The notes beneath the pieces were generated by a model that ran no database searches, had not been told where the DNA came from, and saw only the letters and a list, made by a program, of their open reading frames with translations. This document shows positions 21,667-30,840 of a stretch of DNA of 64,000 bases, one piece after another. The translations under genes were made by a program, and so were the position numbers. The DNA is from Tardiphaga sp. (GTDB lineage Bacteria > Pseudomonadota > Alphaproteobacteria > Rhizobiales > Xanthobacteraceae), in NCBI RefSeq assembly GCF_028290495.1, contig NZ_JAQGJT010000019.1, positions 1-64,000 of the forward strand, in the 5' to 3' direction. The stretch's first letter is position 1. Each line of letters begins with the position of its first letter.

Positions 21667-24600
21667 TCACTGCGCGGAGAACGGCACCGAAGCCTGGCCC
21701 CGGAAGGTCCAGATCTGCACGTCGCTGCCGAAGCCGCCAAGTTCGGCCCCGAATGCCACGGACGCGCCGCCTGCGAACCGCGCAGCCACGCCGCCGACCG
21801 CGCGCGCGGACCAGCCATCAAGGAGCGGAACGGAGGCCAGAGGTGCGCCGCCTGCGAGCGCCACGATGTCGGCATTATCGCCGGTGAAGTAATAATCGGC
21901 ATAGAGGCCGGCGAACGGCGAGAGCGCGACGTTCGCGCTGTACAGCCAGGGATAGGCCACCTTGACGCCCGCCGAAGCCCGCCCGGTGAAAAAGGTGCGA
22001 TCCGCCTGCAGCGTGCCAAGCGTGTCGGTGTAGGCGTTCTCGTTTTCCCACAGCGCATAAACCTTCGCGGAAGGCTCGATGTCGAGCCCATAGAATTTCG
22101 TGTTGCCGATCAGACCGCCCGACACCAGAAGGCGATGGCCGCTGAAATTGCCGCTCGCGCTGCCGGAGGTGCCGTCATAACCGATCCCCGAATAGGCCGC
22201 CGCCGCATCGAAGCGAAGGCCTTCGGCGAATTTCCAGCCGAGATAGGAGCCGATCGTCCAGCCGTCTCCCTTGAGACGCCCGTTCAACGTATCGGACCTG
22301 TAATCGAAGGTTTCATAACCGCCGACCGCACCAATCACCAAATTCGGCGTGACGCGGCGCGTGGCGCCGATCAGGAAGTTGAACTGGTTGCCATACAGCG
22401 GCGACGGCCCGGCATTTGCCGATCCCCAGCGCCCGACCCCCGTGGCTTTGACGTCAGCCCAGAACAGCCAGTCCGGCGGCTCGCTCACGCGCTTTGGCGG
22501 TGCCTTGGTCGGCGGCGCGTTGCGGTCGATCGCAGCGAAGGCATCATCGACACGGGATTTGTCACCCGACGAGCGACCGCGTCCGAACTGACCATTGCCG
22601 TTCATCGCCGTCGCGCGGTCACGGATGGCGTTGCTCATCGTCGGCCCCGATGTCGGCGAAGCCGACTGATCCGGATCGGCCGAGAAGTTGAAGCGCATGC
22701 CACCCGCGGACGGCGTCATGAAGCTGCTGCTGCCGCCGCTGAAGCCGTCCGAGATCGCCGTGTCGATCGCGCCTGTGATCGCGGCGCCGGAATTCTGCGC
22801 GATCGTCTTGGTGGCCGCTATCTGCAAGGCCCGCAGATTCAAACTGTCTTGCGGCGTATTGACTGCCTGCTGCAGGGCAGACGACGTACTGCCGGAGAAA
22901 CTGCTATTGCCGGTGAACACCGCCGTGATGGTATGGGCGCCGAGCGTCAGCGCCGATGTCGTCAGCGTCGCAACGCCCCCGGCCAGGGTCGCAGTTCCGA
23001 GCGCCGTGCCGCCATCGTTGAAGACCACCGTGCCGATGGGGGTGCCCGCATTGCTGCTCACGGTCGCCGTGAATGTGACGGCTTGTCCGACCTCGCTTGG
23101 ATTCTTCGAGGATGCCACCGCGGTCGTTGTGGCCGGCACGGCATAGGTGTAGAGGCCGGATCCCGTGCCGGTGCCGCCCGGCGTCGTCACCACTACATCG
23201 ACCACGCCCGCACCATGCGCCGGTGTGACCGCGGTGATCGTGGTCGCGCTGACGATGCTGACGCCCGTCGCCGAAGCTCCGCCGATCGTGACGGCCGTCG
23301 CACCCGTGAAATTAGTGCCCGAGATCGTCACGCTTGTGCCGCCTGCCCCGGTGCCGGTGCTCGGTGTGATCGAGACAACCGTCGGCACGGACGAATAGGT
23401 GAAGAGCCCGATGCCCGTCCCGCTGCCGGCAGGTGTCGTCACCACCACATCCACCACGCCTGCGGCATGGGCTGCCGTGACGGCGGTGATCGTGGTCGCG
23501 CTGACGACGCTGATGCCCGTCGCCGAAGCTCCGCCGATCGTGACGGCCGTCGCACCGGTGAAATTGGTGCCAGTGATCGTCACGCTGGTGCCGCCAGCTG
23601 TCAGCCCGGAATTAGGACTGACCGCCGTGACTGTCGGCGGTGGCGCCACGTAAGTGTACAGGGTATTTGCTGCATTGGTGCCGCCAGACGCCGTCACCAG
23701 CACACTCTTGGCGCCGGCCGATCCTGCCGGCGTTACAGCGGTGATGGAGATTGCACTGACGACGACGACGCTGGTCGCCGCCACACCGCCAACGGTCACC
23801 GTGGCCCCGGGCGTGAAGTTGGCACCGGTCAGGGTCACCGACGTGCCGCCCGCCGTCGAGCCGGTGTTCGGCGCAATCGATGTCAGCGTCGGCACCGCCG
23901 CAATGTAGGTGAAGCCGTTGGTGAGCGTTGCACTGCCGCCGCCATTATTGACGACGACATCCTTCGCCAGAGCGCCGGAGGCATAGACCGGCGTTGTCGC
24001 CGTGATCGACGTGACGCTATTGATCGTGACGCCCGTGGCCGCGACACCGCCGATGGTCACCGTCGTCCCCGGTACGAAACTGGTACCGGTCAGGGTCACC
24101 GACGTGCCGCCCGCCGTCGTGCCGGTGTTCGGCGCGATCGATGTCAGCGTCGGCGCCGCCGCAATGTAGGTGAAGCCGCCCGTGAGCGTCGCGTTGCTGA
24201 CGCCGTTGTTGACGACAACATCCTTCGCGAGAGCACCGGAGACATAGGCCGGCGTCGTGGCCGTGATCGACGTGGCGCTGTTGATCGTGATGCCCGTGGC
24301 CGCGACGCCACCGATGGTCACCGTCGTCCCCGGCACGAAACTAGTGCCGGTCAAGGTGACCGATGTGCCGCCCGCCGTCGTGCCGGTGTTCGGTGTGATC
24401 GACGTCAGCGTCGGCGCCGCCGCAATGTAGGTGAAGCCGCCCGTGAGCGTCGCGTTGCTGACGCCGTTGTTGACGACAACATCCTTCGCGAGAGCACCGG
24501 AGACATAGGCCGGCGTCACAGCCGTGATGGTCGTGACGTTCGTAACAACAATGCTTGTCGCAGCAACACCGCCGATGGTCACCGTCGTCCCCGGTACAAA

Positions 24601-27558
24601 ATTAGTTCCGGTCAGAGTCACTGACGTGCCGCCTGCCGTCGCGCCGGCGTTTGGCGCGATCGATGTCAGCGTCGGCGCCGCCGCAGTATAGTTGAAGCCG
24701 TTGGTGAGTGTCGCCGTGCCAGCACCGTTATTGACGACGACATCCTTCGCCAGAGCGCCGGAGGCATAGGCCGGCGTTGTCGCCGTGATCGACGTGATGC
24801 TGTTGATCGTGACGCCCGTGGCCGCGACGCCGCCGATGGTCACCGTCGTCCCCGGCACAAAATTGGTGCCGGTCAGGGTCACTGATGTGCCACCCATCGT
24901 CGGGCCAGTGTTCGGCGCAATCGATGTCAGCGTCGGCGCTGCTGCCGAATAAGTAAAGCCACCGATGAGCGTCGCCGGGCCAGCACCGTTATTGACGACG
25001 ACATCTTTCGCCAGAGCGCCGGACACATAGGCCGGCGTTGTCGCCGTGATCGATGTGGCGCTGCTGATCGTGACGCCCGTGGCCGCGATACCGCCGATGG
25101 TCAAGGTCGTCCCCGGCACGAAGTTCGTACCGGTGAGGGTCACTGTCGTGCCGCCTGCCATCGCACCGCTGGTCGGCGAGATCGATGCCAGCGTCGGCGC
25201 TGCCGCCGTATAGGTGAAGCCACCGGTGAGCGTCGCCGTGCCAGTGCCGTTGTTTACAACAACGTCTTTCGCCAGCGCTCCGGACACATAGGCCGGCGTT
25301 GTCGCCGTGATCGATGTGGTGCTGCCGATTGTGACGGCCGTGGCCGCGATACCGCCGATGGTCACTGTGGCGCCGGGCACGAAGTTTGTACCGGTCAGGG
25401 TCACTGTCGTGCCGCCCGCCGTCGTGCCACTGGTCGGCGAGATCGATGCCAGCGTCGGCGCTGCCGCCGTATAGGTGAAGCCACCGGTGAGCGTCGCCGT
25501 ACTAGCGCCATTGTTCACCACAACGTCTTTCGCCAGAGCCCCGGACACGTAGGCCGGCGTGGTCGCCGTGATCGAAGTGGCGCTGCTGATCGTGACGCCC
25601 GTGGCCGCGATACCGCCAATGGTCACCGTCGTCCCAGGCACAAAATTAGTACCGGTCAGGGTTACCGACGTGCCACCCGCCGTCGTGCCGCTGGTCGGCG
25701 AGATCGCTGTCAACGTCGGTGCTGCCGCCGTATAGGTGAAGCCGCCAGTAAGCGTTGCCGGGCCAGCCCCGTTGTTCACAACAACGTCTTTTGCCAACGC
25801 GCCGGACACATAGGCCGGCGTGGTCGCCGTAATCGATGTAGCGCTGCTGATCGTGACGCCCGTGGCCGCGACGCCGCCGATGGTCACTGTGGTGCCGGGC
25901 ACGAAGTTTGTGCCGGTCAGGGTCACTGACGTGCCGCCCGCCGTCGTGCCACTGGTCGGCGAGATCGATGTCAGCGTCGATGCTGCCGCCGTATAGGTGA
26001 AGCCGCCAGTAAGCGTTGCCGGGCCAGCGCCATTGTTTACCACAACGTCTTTTGCCAACGCGCCGGACACATAGGCCGGCGTGGTCGCCGTGATCGAGGT
26101 CGCGCTGTTGATCGTGATGCCCGTGGCTACGATGCCGCCAATGGTCACCGTCGTCCCTGTCACGAAATTGGTACCGGTCAAGGTGACTGTCGTGCCGCCC
26201 GCCGTCGTGCCGCTGGTCGGCGAGATTGACGTCAGCGTCGGCGCTGCCGCCGTATAGGTGAAGCCACCGGTGAGCGTCGCCGTACCAGCGCCGTTGTTCA
26301 CAACAACATCTTTCGCCAGCGTGCCGGACACATAGGCCGGCGTGGTCGCCGTGATCGATGTGGCGCTGTTGATCGTGACGCCCGTAGCAGCAACACCGCC
26401 GATGGTCACTGTGGTGCCGGGCACGAAACTGGTGCCGGTGAGGGTTACAATCGTGCCGCCCGCCGTCGTGCCGCTGGTCGGCGAGATTGACGTCAGCGTC
26501 GGCGCCGCCGCCGTATAGGTGAAGCCACCGGTGAGCGTCGCCGTGCCAGTGCCGTTGTTCACCACAACGTCTTTCGCCAGAGCCCCGGACACGTAGGCCG
26601 GCGTGGTCGCCGTGATCGATGTGGCGCTGTTGATCGTGACGCCCGTGGCCGCGATACCGCCGATGGTCAAGGTCGTCCCCGGCACGAAGTTTGTACCGGT
26701 GAGGGTCACTGTCGTGCCACCCGCCGTCGTGCCGCTGGTCGGCGAGATCGCTGTCAACGTCGGTGCTGCCGCCGTATAGGTGAAGCCGCCAGTAAGCGTT
26801 GCCGTGCCAGCCCCGTTGTTCACAACAACGTCTTTTGCCAGCGCGCCGGACGCGTAGGCCGGCGTGGTCGCCGTGATCGATGTGGCGCTGTTGATTGTGA
26901 CGCCCGTGGCCGCGACACCGCCGATAGTCACCGTCGTCCCTGTCACGAAATTGGTACCGGTCAAGGTGACTGTCGTGCCGCCCGCCGTCGTGCCGCTGGT
27001 CGGCGCGATCGATGCCAGGGTCGGCGGAATGGGCAACGTCACCCCGATGGCGAACAGCGTATCGGTCGGACCGATGTAAGTTCCGGTGTCCTGCGGCCCG
27101 GATGTGCAATTACCCACATCGGTACAATATGAGGACGAATACAGGCTTAGCGACTCCGATCCGGTACCGGACAGCGACTGCAAAGTCACCTTGACTTCAT
27201 CTGCACCGGCGAACGCCGCCCCCTGAACCGGGTGCAGCAAATAGACGGCTTTTGATGTCGTGTACGTATAGTCGGCATAGCTAAAGAGCGAATTGCTCTT
27301 CGTGCCCGTCGTATTGCCTATCGGGTAATTGAAATTGGATTGGACATTCAACTGCGGAAACAGCCCCCATTTAGCTTGATCGTCGGTGATGCAGATGGAG
27401 ATGGTCTGGCCCACGGATGTGAATGCAATGCTAGTGCCGCTGCCGGTGCTCGGCACGGTGCATGCGAAAGCGCTGCCGGCCGCGACGAACATCAACATCA
27501 CCAGGCCAATAAGCAGGCAAAGGCTGTTGTACATCTGCGCGGTTGCAAACCGCGCCAT
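21667..27558 (-). CDS. Giant IPT/TIG-repeat autotransporter (adhesin-like)
   Basis: About 1,963 residues. A Sec signal peptide (SLCLLIGLVMLMFVAAGSAFA) is followed by a unique region of about 150 residues with cysteines, then 15 IPT/TIG Ig-like domains. The first 12 are near-identical 87-residue units (P-T-L-T-S-I-x-P-x-x-G-T-T-A-G-G-T pattern), the last three more diverged. Next come a Big_3-like Ig domain with SSKNPSEVGQAVTFTATVSS, a linker, and a C-terminal autotransporter beta-barrel of about 270 residues (DWLFWADVKATG to the end). The protein probably displays a long stalk on the outer membrane. The last residues are VPFSAQ, not a terminal Phe. The ATG at 27558 is chosen for the signal peptide; longer frames start up to 27720. 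Confidence 0.85.
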   Translation of the reverse strand: MARFATAQMYNSLCLLIGLVMLMFVAAGSAFACTVPSTGSGTSIAFTSVGQTISICITDDQAKWGLFPQLNVQSNFNYPIGNTTGTKSNSLFSYADYTYTTSKAVYLLHPVQGAAFAGADEVKVTLQSLSGTGSESLSLYSSSYCTDVGNCTSGPQDTGTYIGPTDTLFAIGVTLPIPPTLASIAPTSGTTAGGTTVTLTGTNFVTGTTVTIGGVAATGVTINSATSITATTPAYASGALAKDVVVNNGAGTATLTGGFTYTAAAPTLTAISPTSGTTAGGTTVTLTGTNFVPGTTLTIGGIAATGVTINSATSITATTPAYVSGALAKDVVVNNGTGTATLTGGFTYTAAAPTLTSISPTSGTTAGGTIVTLTGTSFVPGTTVTIGGVAATGVTINSATSITATTPAYVSGTLAKDVVVNNGAGTATLTGGFTYTAAAPTLTSISPTSGTTAGGTTVTLTGTNFVTGTTVTIGGIVATGITINSATSITATTPAYVSGALAKDVVVNNGAGPATLTGGFTYTAAASTLTSISPTSGTTAGGTSVTLTGTNFVPGTTVTIGGVAATGVTISSATSITATTPAYVSGALAKDVVVNNGAGPATLTGGFTYTAAAPTLTAISPTSGTTAGGTSVTLTGTNFVPGTTVTIGGIAATGVTISSATSITATTPAYVSGALAKDVVVNNGASTATLTGGFTYTAAAPTLASISPTSGTTAGGTTVTLTGTNFVPGATVTIGGIAATAVTIGSTTSITATTPAYVSGALAKDVVVNNGTGTATLTGGFTYTAAAPTLASISPTSGAMAGGTTVTLTGTNFVPGTTLTIGGIAATGVTISSATSITATTPAYVSGALAKDVVVNNGAGPATLIGGFTYSAAAPTLTSIAPNTGPTMGGTSVTLTGTNFVPGTTVTIGGVAATGVTINSITSITATTPAYASGALAKDVVVNNGAGTATLTNGFNYTAAAPTLTSIAPNAGATAGGTSVTLTGTNFVPGTTVTIGGVAATSIVVTNVTTITAVTPAYVSGALAKDVVVNNGVSNATLTGGFTYIAAAPTLTSITPNTGTTAGGTSVTLTGTSFVPGTTVTIGGVAATGITINSATSITATTPAYVSGALAKDVVVNNGVSNATLTGGFTYIAAAPTLTSIAPNTGTTAGGTSVTLTGTSFVPGTTVTIGGVAATGVTINSVTSITATTPVYASGALAKDVVVNNGGGSATLTNGFTYIAAVPTLTSIAPNTGSTAGGTSVTLTGANFTPGATVTVGGVAATSVVVVSAISITAVTPAGSAGAKSVLVTASGGTNAANTLYTYVAPPPTVTAVSPNSGLTAGGTSVTITGTNFTGATAVTIGGASATGISVVSATTITAVTAAHAAGVVDVVVTTPAGSGTGIGLFTYSSVPTVVSITPSTGTGAGGTSVTISGTNFTGATAVTIGGASATGVSIVSATTITAVTPAHGAGVVDVVVTTPGGTGTGSGLYTYAVPATTTAVASSKNPSEVGQAVTFTATVSSNAGTPIGTVVFNDGGTALGTATLAGGVATLTTSALTLGAHTITAVFTGNSSFSGSTSSALQQAVNTPQDSLNLRALQIAATKTIAQNSGAAITGAIDTAISDGFSGGSSSFMTPSAGGMRFNFSADPDQSASPTSGPTMSNAIRDRATAMNGNGQFGRGRSSGDKSRVDDAFAAIDRNAPPTKAPPKRVSEPPDWLFWADVKATGVGRWGSANAGPSPLYGNQFNFLIGATRRVTPNLVIGAVGGYETFDYRSDTLNGRLKGDGWTIGSYLGWKFAEGLRFDAAAAYSGIGYDGTSGSASGNFSGHRLLVSGGLIGNTKFYGLDIEPSAKVYALWENENAYTDTLGTLQADRTFFTGRASAGVKVAYPWLYSANVALSPFAGLYADYYFTGDNADIVALAGGAPLASVPLLDGWSARAVGGVAARFAGGASVAFGAELGGFGSDVQIWTFRGQASVPFSAQ
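23895..27027 (-). repeat. Tandem array of 12 x 261-bp coding repeats
   Basis: Twelve consecutive 261-bp units encode the first 12 IPT/TIG domains of the autotransporter. Unit length is constant, and many units differ at only a few positions, which indicates recent duplication or gene conversion. Three diverged units follow down to about 23130. Such arrays can change copy number and are prone to assembly collapse. Confidence 0.9.
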
Positions 27559-27935
27559 CCTCGCAATGATGGCGCCGCCCATTCCGAACTGAAATACCGC
27601 AGCACATTCTCGGCCCTGAAGCGCGGCAGCGCAGCTGCTCTCGCCACACGCCGCATCGCATCGCCTTGCGCCGTGTCCTACCAAAGCTGACATCCGAGAC
27701 CCGAAATAAGCTGTGACCAATGGGGCAAATAAAAAGAGTGAGGGACAACTGCGGCGGCCGCCTCATGCAATTTTCTCAAGGTGGGCGGCATTTAGCCAAG
27801 ATTGCAAGCGCGGTTAAGCTCAACCAAAAAGAAACCGGGAAAGTGTAACAATTTGGTAACTACAATCTGTAGGCGAAACATCGCCGCGGCTGGGAGGTTG
27901 TGAAACAAATATCTTTTCTCTGTAGTTGTATTTAC

Positions 27936-27965
27936 TTGACGGCCGCCCGAGATGGAACCTATGGA
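27936..27965 (+). promoter_or_regulatory. Possible promoter of the tail-collar genes
   Basis: TTGACG at 27936-27941 and TATGGA at 27960-27965 are separated by 18 bases and end 33 bases before the ATG at 27999. The wider 27559-27998 gap between the divergent autotransporter and collar genes is AT-rich and must hold promoters for both; no operator palindrome stood out. Confidence 0.35.
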
Positions 27966-27998
27966 TGATTGTCGTCCTCCATACCCATAAGGACACCC

Positions 27999-28529
27999 AT
28001 GCCCGTCACTCCCTTCGTCGGACAAATCATGCCCGCGGCCTTCGGTGTCATTCCGAAGGGATGGGCTCCCTGCAACGGCGCGCTTTACGCGATCAGTACC
28101 AATCAGGCGCTGTTCTCACTGCTCGGGACGGCCTACGGCGGCGACGGTCGCAACACATTCGCTGTGCCGGATTTACGCGGCCGCGCTGTCATGGGATGTA
28201 ACTTCGCGACAGTGCCATGGGGGCAGGTCAGCGGCTCGGAAACCGCGACGGTGACAACCACCCAGTTGCCCAGCCACAATCACATCGTTCAGGCGACGGT
28301 GAAGCCGGGAGCAGGACGAGGTGGATCACCCGCAAACAACCTCTTTGCACAAAACACAGCGCCGGCCGACGAGTATATCTTTGGACTGGCCGGCTTCTCG
28401 GAGATCGGTTTGTCGATCGGTACGAACGTGACCAACGTCGGCGGCGGTCAACCGCATAACAACATGCAGCCGTCTCTTGTGATCAGCTACATGATCGCGC
28501 TGACGGGGATCTTTCCGTCACGTCCGTAA
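27999..28529 (+). CDS. Phage tail-collar/MdpB-like protein 1
   Basis: 176 residues of the tail-collar family (microcystin-dependent protein MdpB group). The N-terminal collar motif is clear: FVGQIMPAAFGVIPKGWAPC, then LGTAYGGDGRNTFAVPDLRG, and the HNNMQPSLVISYMIALTGIFP end. Such small proteins form trimeric tail-fibre-like structures; in bacteria their role is poorly known. The ATG at 27999 has AAGGA six bases upstream. First of three tandem paralogues, divergent from the giant autotransporter. Confidence 0.88.
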   Translation: MPVTPFVGQIMPAAFGVIPKGWAPCNGALYAISTNQALFSLLGTAYGGDGRNTFAVPDLRGRAVMGCNFATVPWGQVSGSETATVTTTQLPSHNHIVQATVKPGAGRGGSPANNLFAQNTAPADEYIFGLAGFSEIGLSIGTNVTNVGGGQPHNNMQPSLVISYMIALTGIFPSRP

Positions 28530-28632
28530 CGATAGATCTGCCGGCGCGGCTCACTCGTGAGTTCATTCTTCAGATCGGCTCATTCGTCAAAAAAAGCCGC
28601 TGCCACAAGCGTAAGGCCCAAAGGGGAGTCTG

Positions 28633-29166
28633 ATGTCAGATCAATTTATCGGCGAGATACGTCTCTTTGGCTTTCCGCGAATCCCCGACGGCTGGCTCGC
28701 TTGCAATGGCTCGCTGCAATCCATCGCGAACTACGACGTTCTCTATACGCTGATAGGAACGGCCTTTGGCGGCGACGGTATCAGCACGTTCGGAATACCG
28801 GACCTGCGCGGGCGGGTACCGCTCTCGCAGGGCAACGGCCCCAACTTGACGCCGCGCGTGATGGGACAATCCTTCGGCGAAGCGACCCATACCCTGCTCT
28901 CGACCGAAATGCCGTCCCACAGCCATGCGCTGCTTTCGACAACCAATCCAGGTACGACCGCGACGCCGGCCCAGTCCGTTCATCTCGCCACCTCCAGTAC
29001 CAGCACCAAACCGCTTTACGCACCGCAGGCCGGTGTTTCGGGCTACAGCGTCATGGCACCCTCGCTCCACAGCAGTGGCGACAGCTTGCACCATGACAAT
29101 ATGATGCCGACGCTGACCTGCAACTATTGTATCGCCTATTCTGGCAGTTATCCCTCGCCCGGCTAA
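28633..29166 (+). CDS. Phage tail-collar/MdpB-like protein 2
   Basis: 177 residues, same family as the gene before. It starts MSDQFIGEIRLFGFPRIPDG and has GTAFGGDGISTFGIPDLRGR plus the end HHDNMMPTLTCNYCIAYSG. A GGGGAG Shine-Dalgarno sequence lies before the ATG. The middle region (about residues 95-150), variable between the three paralogues, is rich in Ser and Thr. No catalytic motif is seen, which points to a structural role. Confidence 0.88.
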   Translation: MSDQFIGEIRLFGFPRIPDGWLACNGSLQSIANYDVLYTLIGTAFGGDGISTFGIPDLRGRVPLSQGNGPNLTPRVMGQSFGEATHTLLSTEMPSHSHALLSTTNPGTTATPAQSVHLATSSTSTKPLYAPQAGVSGYSVMAPSLHSSGDSLHHDNMMPTLTCNYCIAYSGSYPSPG

Positions 29167-29270
29167 GTCAATCCGCTTCGTGTCATTCCGGCTTTTTCCT
29201 TCGCGCCGCTGGCCTGTCGAAGTCGAGGGTTCAAGAACAAAACAACACGTATTGCCTTCGGGAGATTGTC

Positions 29271-29804
29271 ATGACGGATTCCTATCTCGGCGAAATCCAG
29301 GCTTTCGCCTTTGGCTACTATCCAAACAACTGGTTGCCATGCGACGGACGCCCGATGGCAATCAGGCAAAATGCGGCACTCTATAGTCTGATCGGCACAT
29401 CCTATGGCGGCGACGGCACGACAACCTTCCTAATGCCGAACCTTGTTGGCCGCGTCGCCATGAACCAGGGTTCTGGACCGGGTCTTCCGTCACACAGCGT
29501 GGGAGATGCGCCCGGCGAAATGACCGTAACCCTCGGTCTCAATGAGATGCCGTCGCATTCGCATGGTCTGCAATTGGGCAACAAGACATCGCCGAACGGC
29601 ACGCCCGGACCATCGGCGACATCGAATGTGGCGATCGATCCTGGCTTTAACGGCTTCATGCCACCGCCCGTGTTGACGACACTGGCGAAAAATGCCGTCA
29701 CCATGGCAGGCAACTCGCAGCCGCATCCCAACGCGCAGCCGACGCTGGCGATGATTTATTGCATCTGCGTCAACGGCATCTTCCCCAGCTTCGGCGATGC
29801 CTGA
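29271..29804 (+). CDS. Phage tail-collar/MdpB-like protein 3
   Basis: 177 residues starting MTDSYLGEIQAFAFGYYPNN, with GTSYGGDGTTTFLMPNLVGR and the end HPNAQPTLAMIYCICVNGIFP. GGGAG lies upstream of the chosen ATG; a longer frame from 29127 overlaps gene 2 and lacks family similarity. The remains of a GNAT gene follow directly, a partner seen beside such collar genes elsewhere. Confidence 0.88.
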   Translation: MTDSYLGEIQAFAFGYYPNNWLPCDGRPMAIRQNAALYSLIGTSYGGDGTTTFLMPNLVGRVAMNQGSGPGLPSHSVGDAPGEMTVTLGLNEMPSHSHGLQLGNKTSPNGTPGPSATSNVAIDPGFNGFMPPPVLTTLAKNAVTMAGNSQPHPNAQPTLAMIYCICVNGIFPSFGDA

Positions 29805-29849
29805 CGCATCGCGGACGCCGTCATCGGCCGATCCGGCAAGGGTTCGATC

Positions 29850-30210
29850 GCCGGGCTGCTGGCGTTCGTCCGTCCGGATATCACCGTCCACCCGATCACC
29901 GGATCAGATCAGGCATTCTGCCGAGCCTTGTTTCATGAGGAACGTGGCGCGGAATTTGCGTGGTTAAACCTCGACGATGGGTTGTTGAACATGCTGTTTG
30001 ATCAGCAATTTCGAGCGCAACAATCGGCCTATCGTCACGCCTTTGCCGACGCCGACCATATCATCGCAAATGCCGGCACGGCCGTCGGCCAGCTGGTGAC
30101 GGCATTTTGCGACAGCCAAAACCTTGCATGTGATCGATATTCTTCTATCGGTCCCGGCCCGCGGACGCGGTATCGGCACGGATGGCCTCGACAGCCTTGA
30201 ACATGCGATC
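29850..30210 (+). pseudogene. GNAT acetyltransferase, frameshifted remnant
   Basis: In one frame, RALFHEERGAEFAWLNLDD and LFDQQFRAQQSAYRHAFADA match the N-terminal half of GNAT enzymes found beside tail-collar genes. Near 30120 the match moves to another frame, reading LHVIDILLSVPARGRGIGT, the acetyl-CoA loop. There is no start codon before it in the first frame and the C-terminal part is replaced by recombinase sequence from about 30220. It is broken by at least one frameshift and truncation. Confidence 0.7.
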
Positions 30211-30219
30211 TGGCCCCGG

Positions 30220-30646
30220 CAGGTCTCCGATACCAAAGAGCGGTTGTCGCGCCTCTACGCCTCGATCGAGACCGGCACCATCGACGGCACGGACCCAACG
30301 CTGAAAGAACGCGTGGCCGGCCTGAAGGCGACCCGAAACCGCGCCCTTGACCCTTGAGGCCCTCGAATATGCCAAAAACTCCAGCGTGCTGCCCGTCGAG
30401 ATTGATCCAGTCGCCATCGAACGCTTTACCCGTTTGATGCGTGAACAGCTCGTATCCGGCGACGTTACGGCCCGGAAGGCCTATCTGAGTGCCATCATCG
30501 ATACGATCGTCGTATCCGACACCACCATCCGCATCATCGGCTCAAATGACAATATCCGGGCGGCTCTTGGCCTAAATGGCCGACCCACGCATGTGGTTCG
30601 TAAATCTGTTCATGAATGGTGCCGCAAACAGGACTCGAACCTGTGA
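30220..30646 (+). pseudogene. Large serine recombinase, C-terminal remnant ending in tRNA-Thr
   Basis: Two frames together match the C-terminal region of large serine recombinases: first KERLSRLYASIETGTIDGTD and DPTLKERVAGLKATRNRA, then after a shift near 30347, IERFTRLMREQLVSGDVTAR and KAYLSAIIDTIVVSDTTIRI. The last residues, HEWCRKQDSNL, are read from the tRNA-Thr 3' end on the opposite strand, so the recombinase tail overlaps the tRNA. The catalytic N-terminal domain is absent. Confidence 0.75.
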
Positions 30647-30692
30647 CCCCGTCATTACGAATGACGTGCTCTACCAACTGAGCTATTGCGGC
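30617..30692 (-). tRNA. tRNA-Thr (CGT)
   Basis: The minus-strand sequence folds as a cloverleaf: 7-bp acceptor GCCGCAA/TTGCGGC, D-arm with AGCTCAGTTGGTAGAGC, anticodon stem CGTCA/TGACG with loop TTCGTAA giving anticodon CGT, T-arm with GGTTCGAGTCC and an encoded CCA end. A recombinase relic overlaps its 3' end, in keeping with use as an integration site. Confidence 0.95.
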
Positions 30693-30816
30693 GAACCAAG
30701 CGGCGATTCGGCTTTGCGGCCGGAAACGCTGGGGCATCTGATATCGTCCGGGGCGGCGCTTTGCAAGAACCCCGAGCCGATCAGCGTGCAAATGAAGGGC
30801 CGGTGCCGGCCGGGGC

Positions 30817-30837
30817 CCGGTTTTCGGCGAAAACCGG
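30817..30837 (-). terminator. Hairpin after hemY
   Basis: Perfect 9-bp stem CCGGTTTTC/GAAAACCGG with a 3-base loop begins 3 bases after the hemY stop on the minus strand. There is no long T-run beyond it, so terminator strength is uncertain. Confidence 0.45.
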
Positions 30838-30840
30838 CGC

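Noticed and set aside
21586-24624. 1,012-codon plus-strand frame
   Set aside because: Antisense shadow of the autotransporter repeats; its Arg/His repeats mirror the TIG units and it has no domain of its own.
23895-27027. CRISPR array or satellite DNA
   Set aside because: The repeats are 261 bp, contiguous without spacers, and encode protein domains in one open frame.
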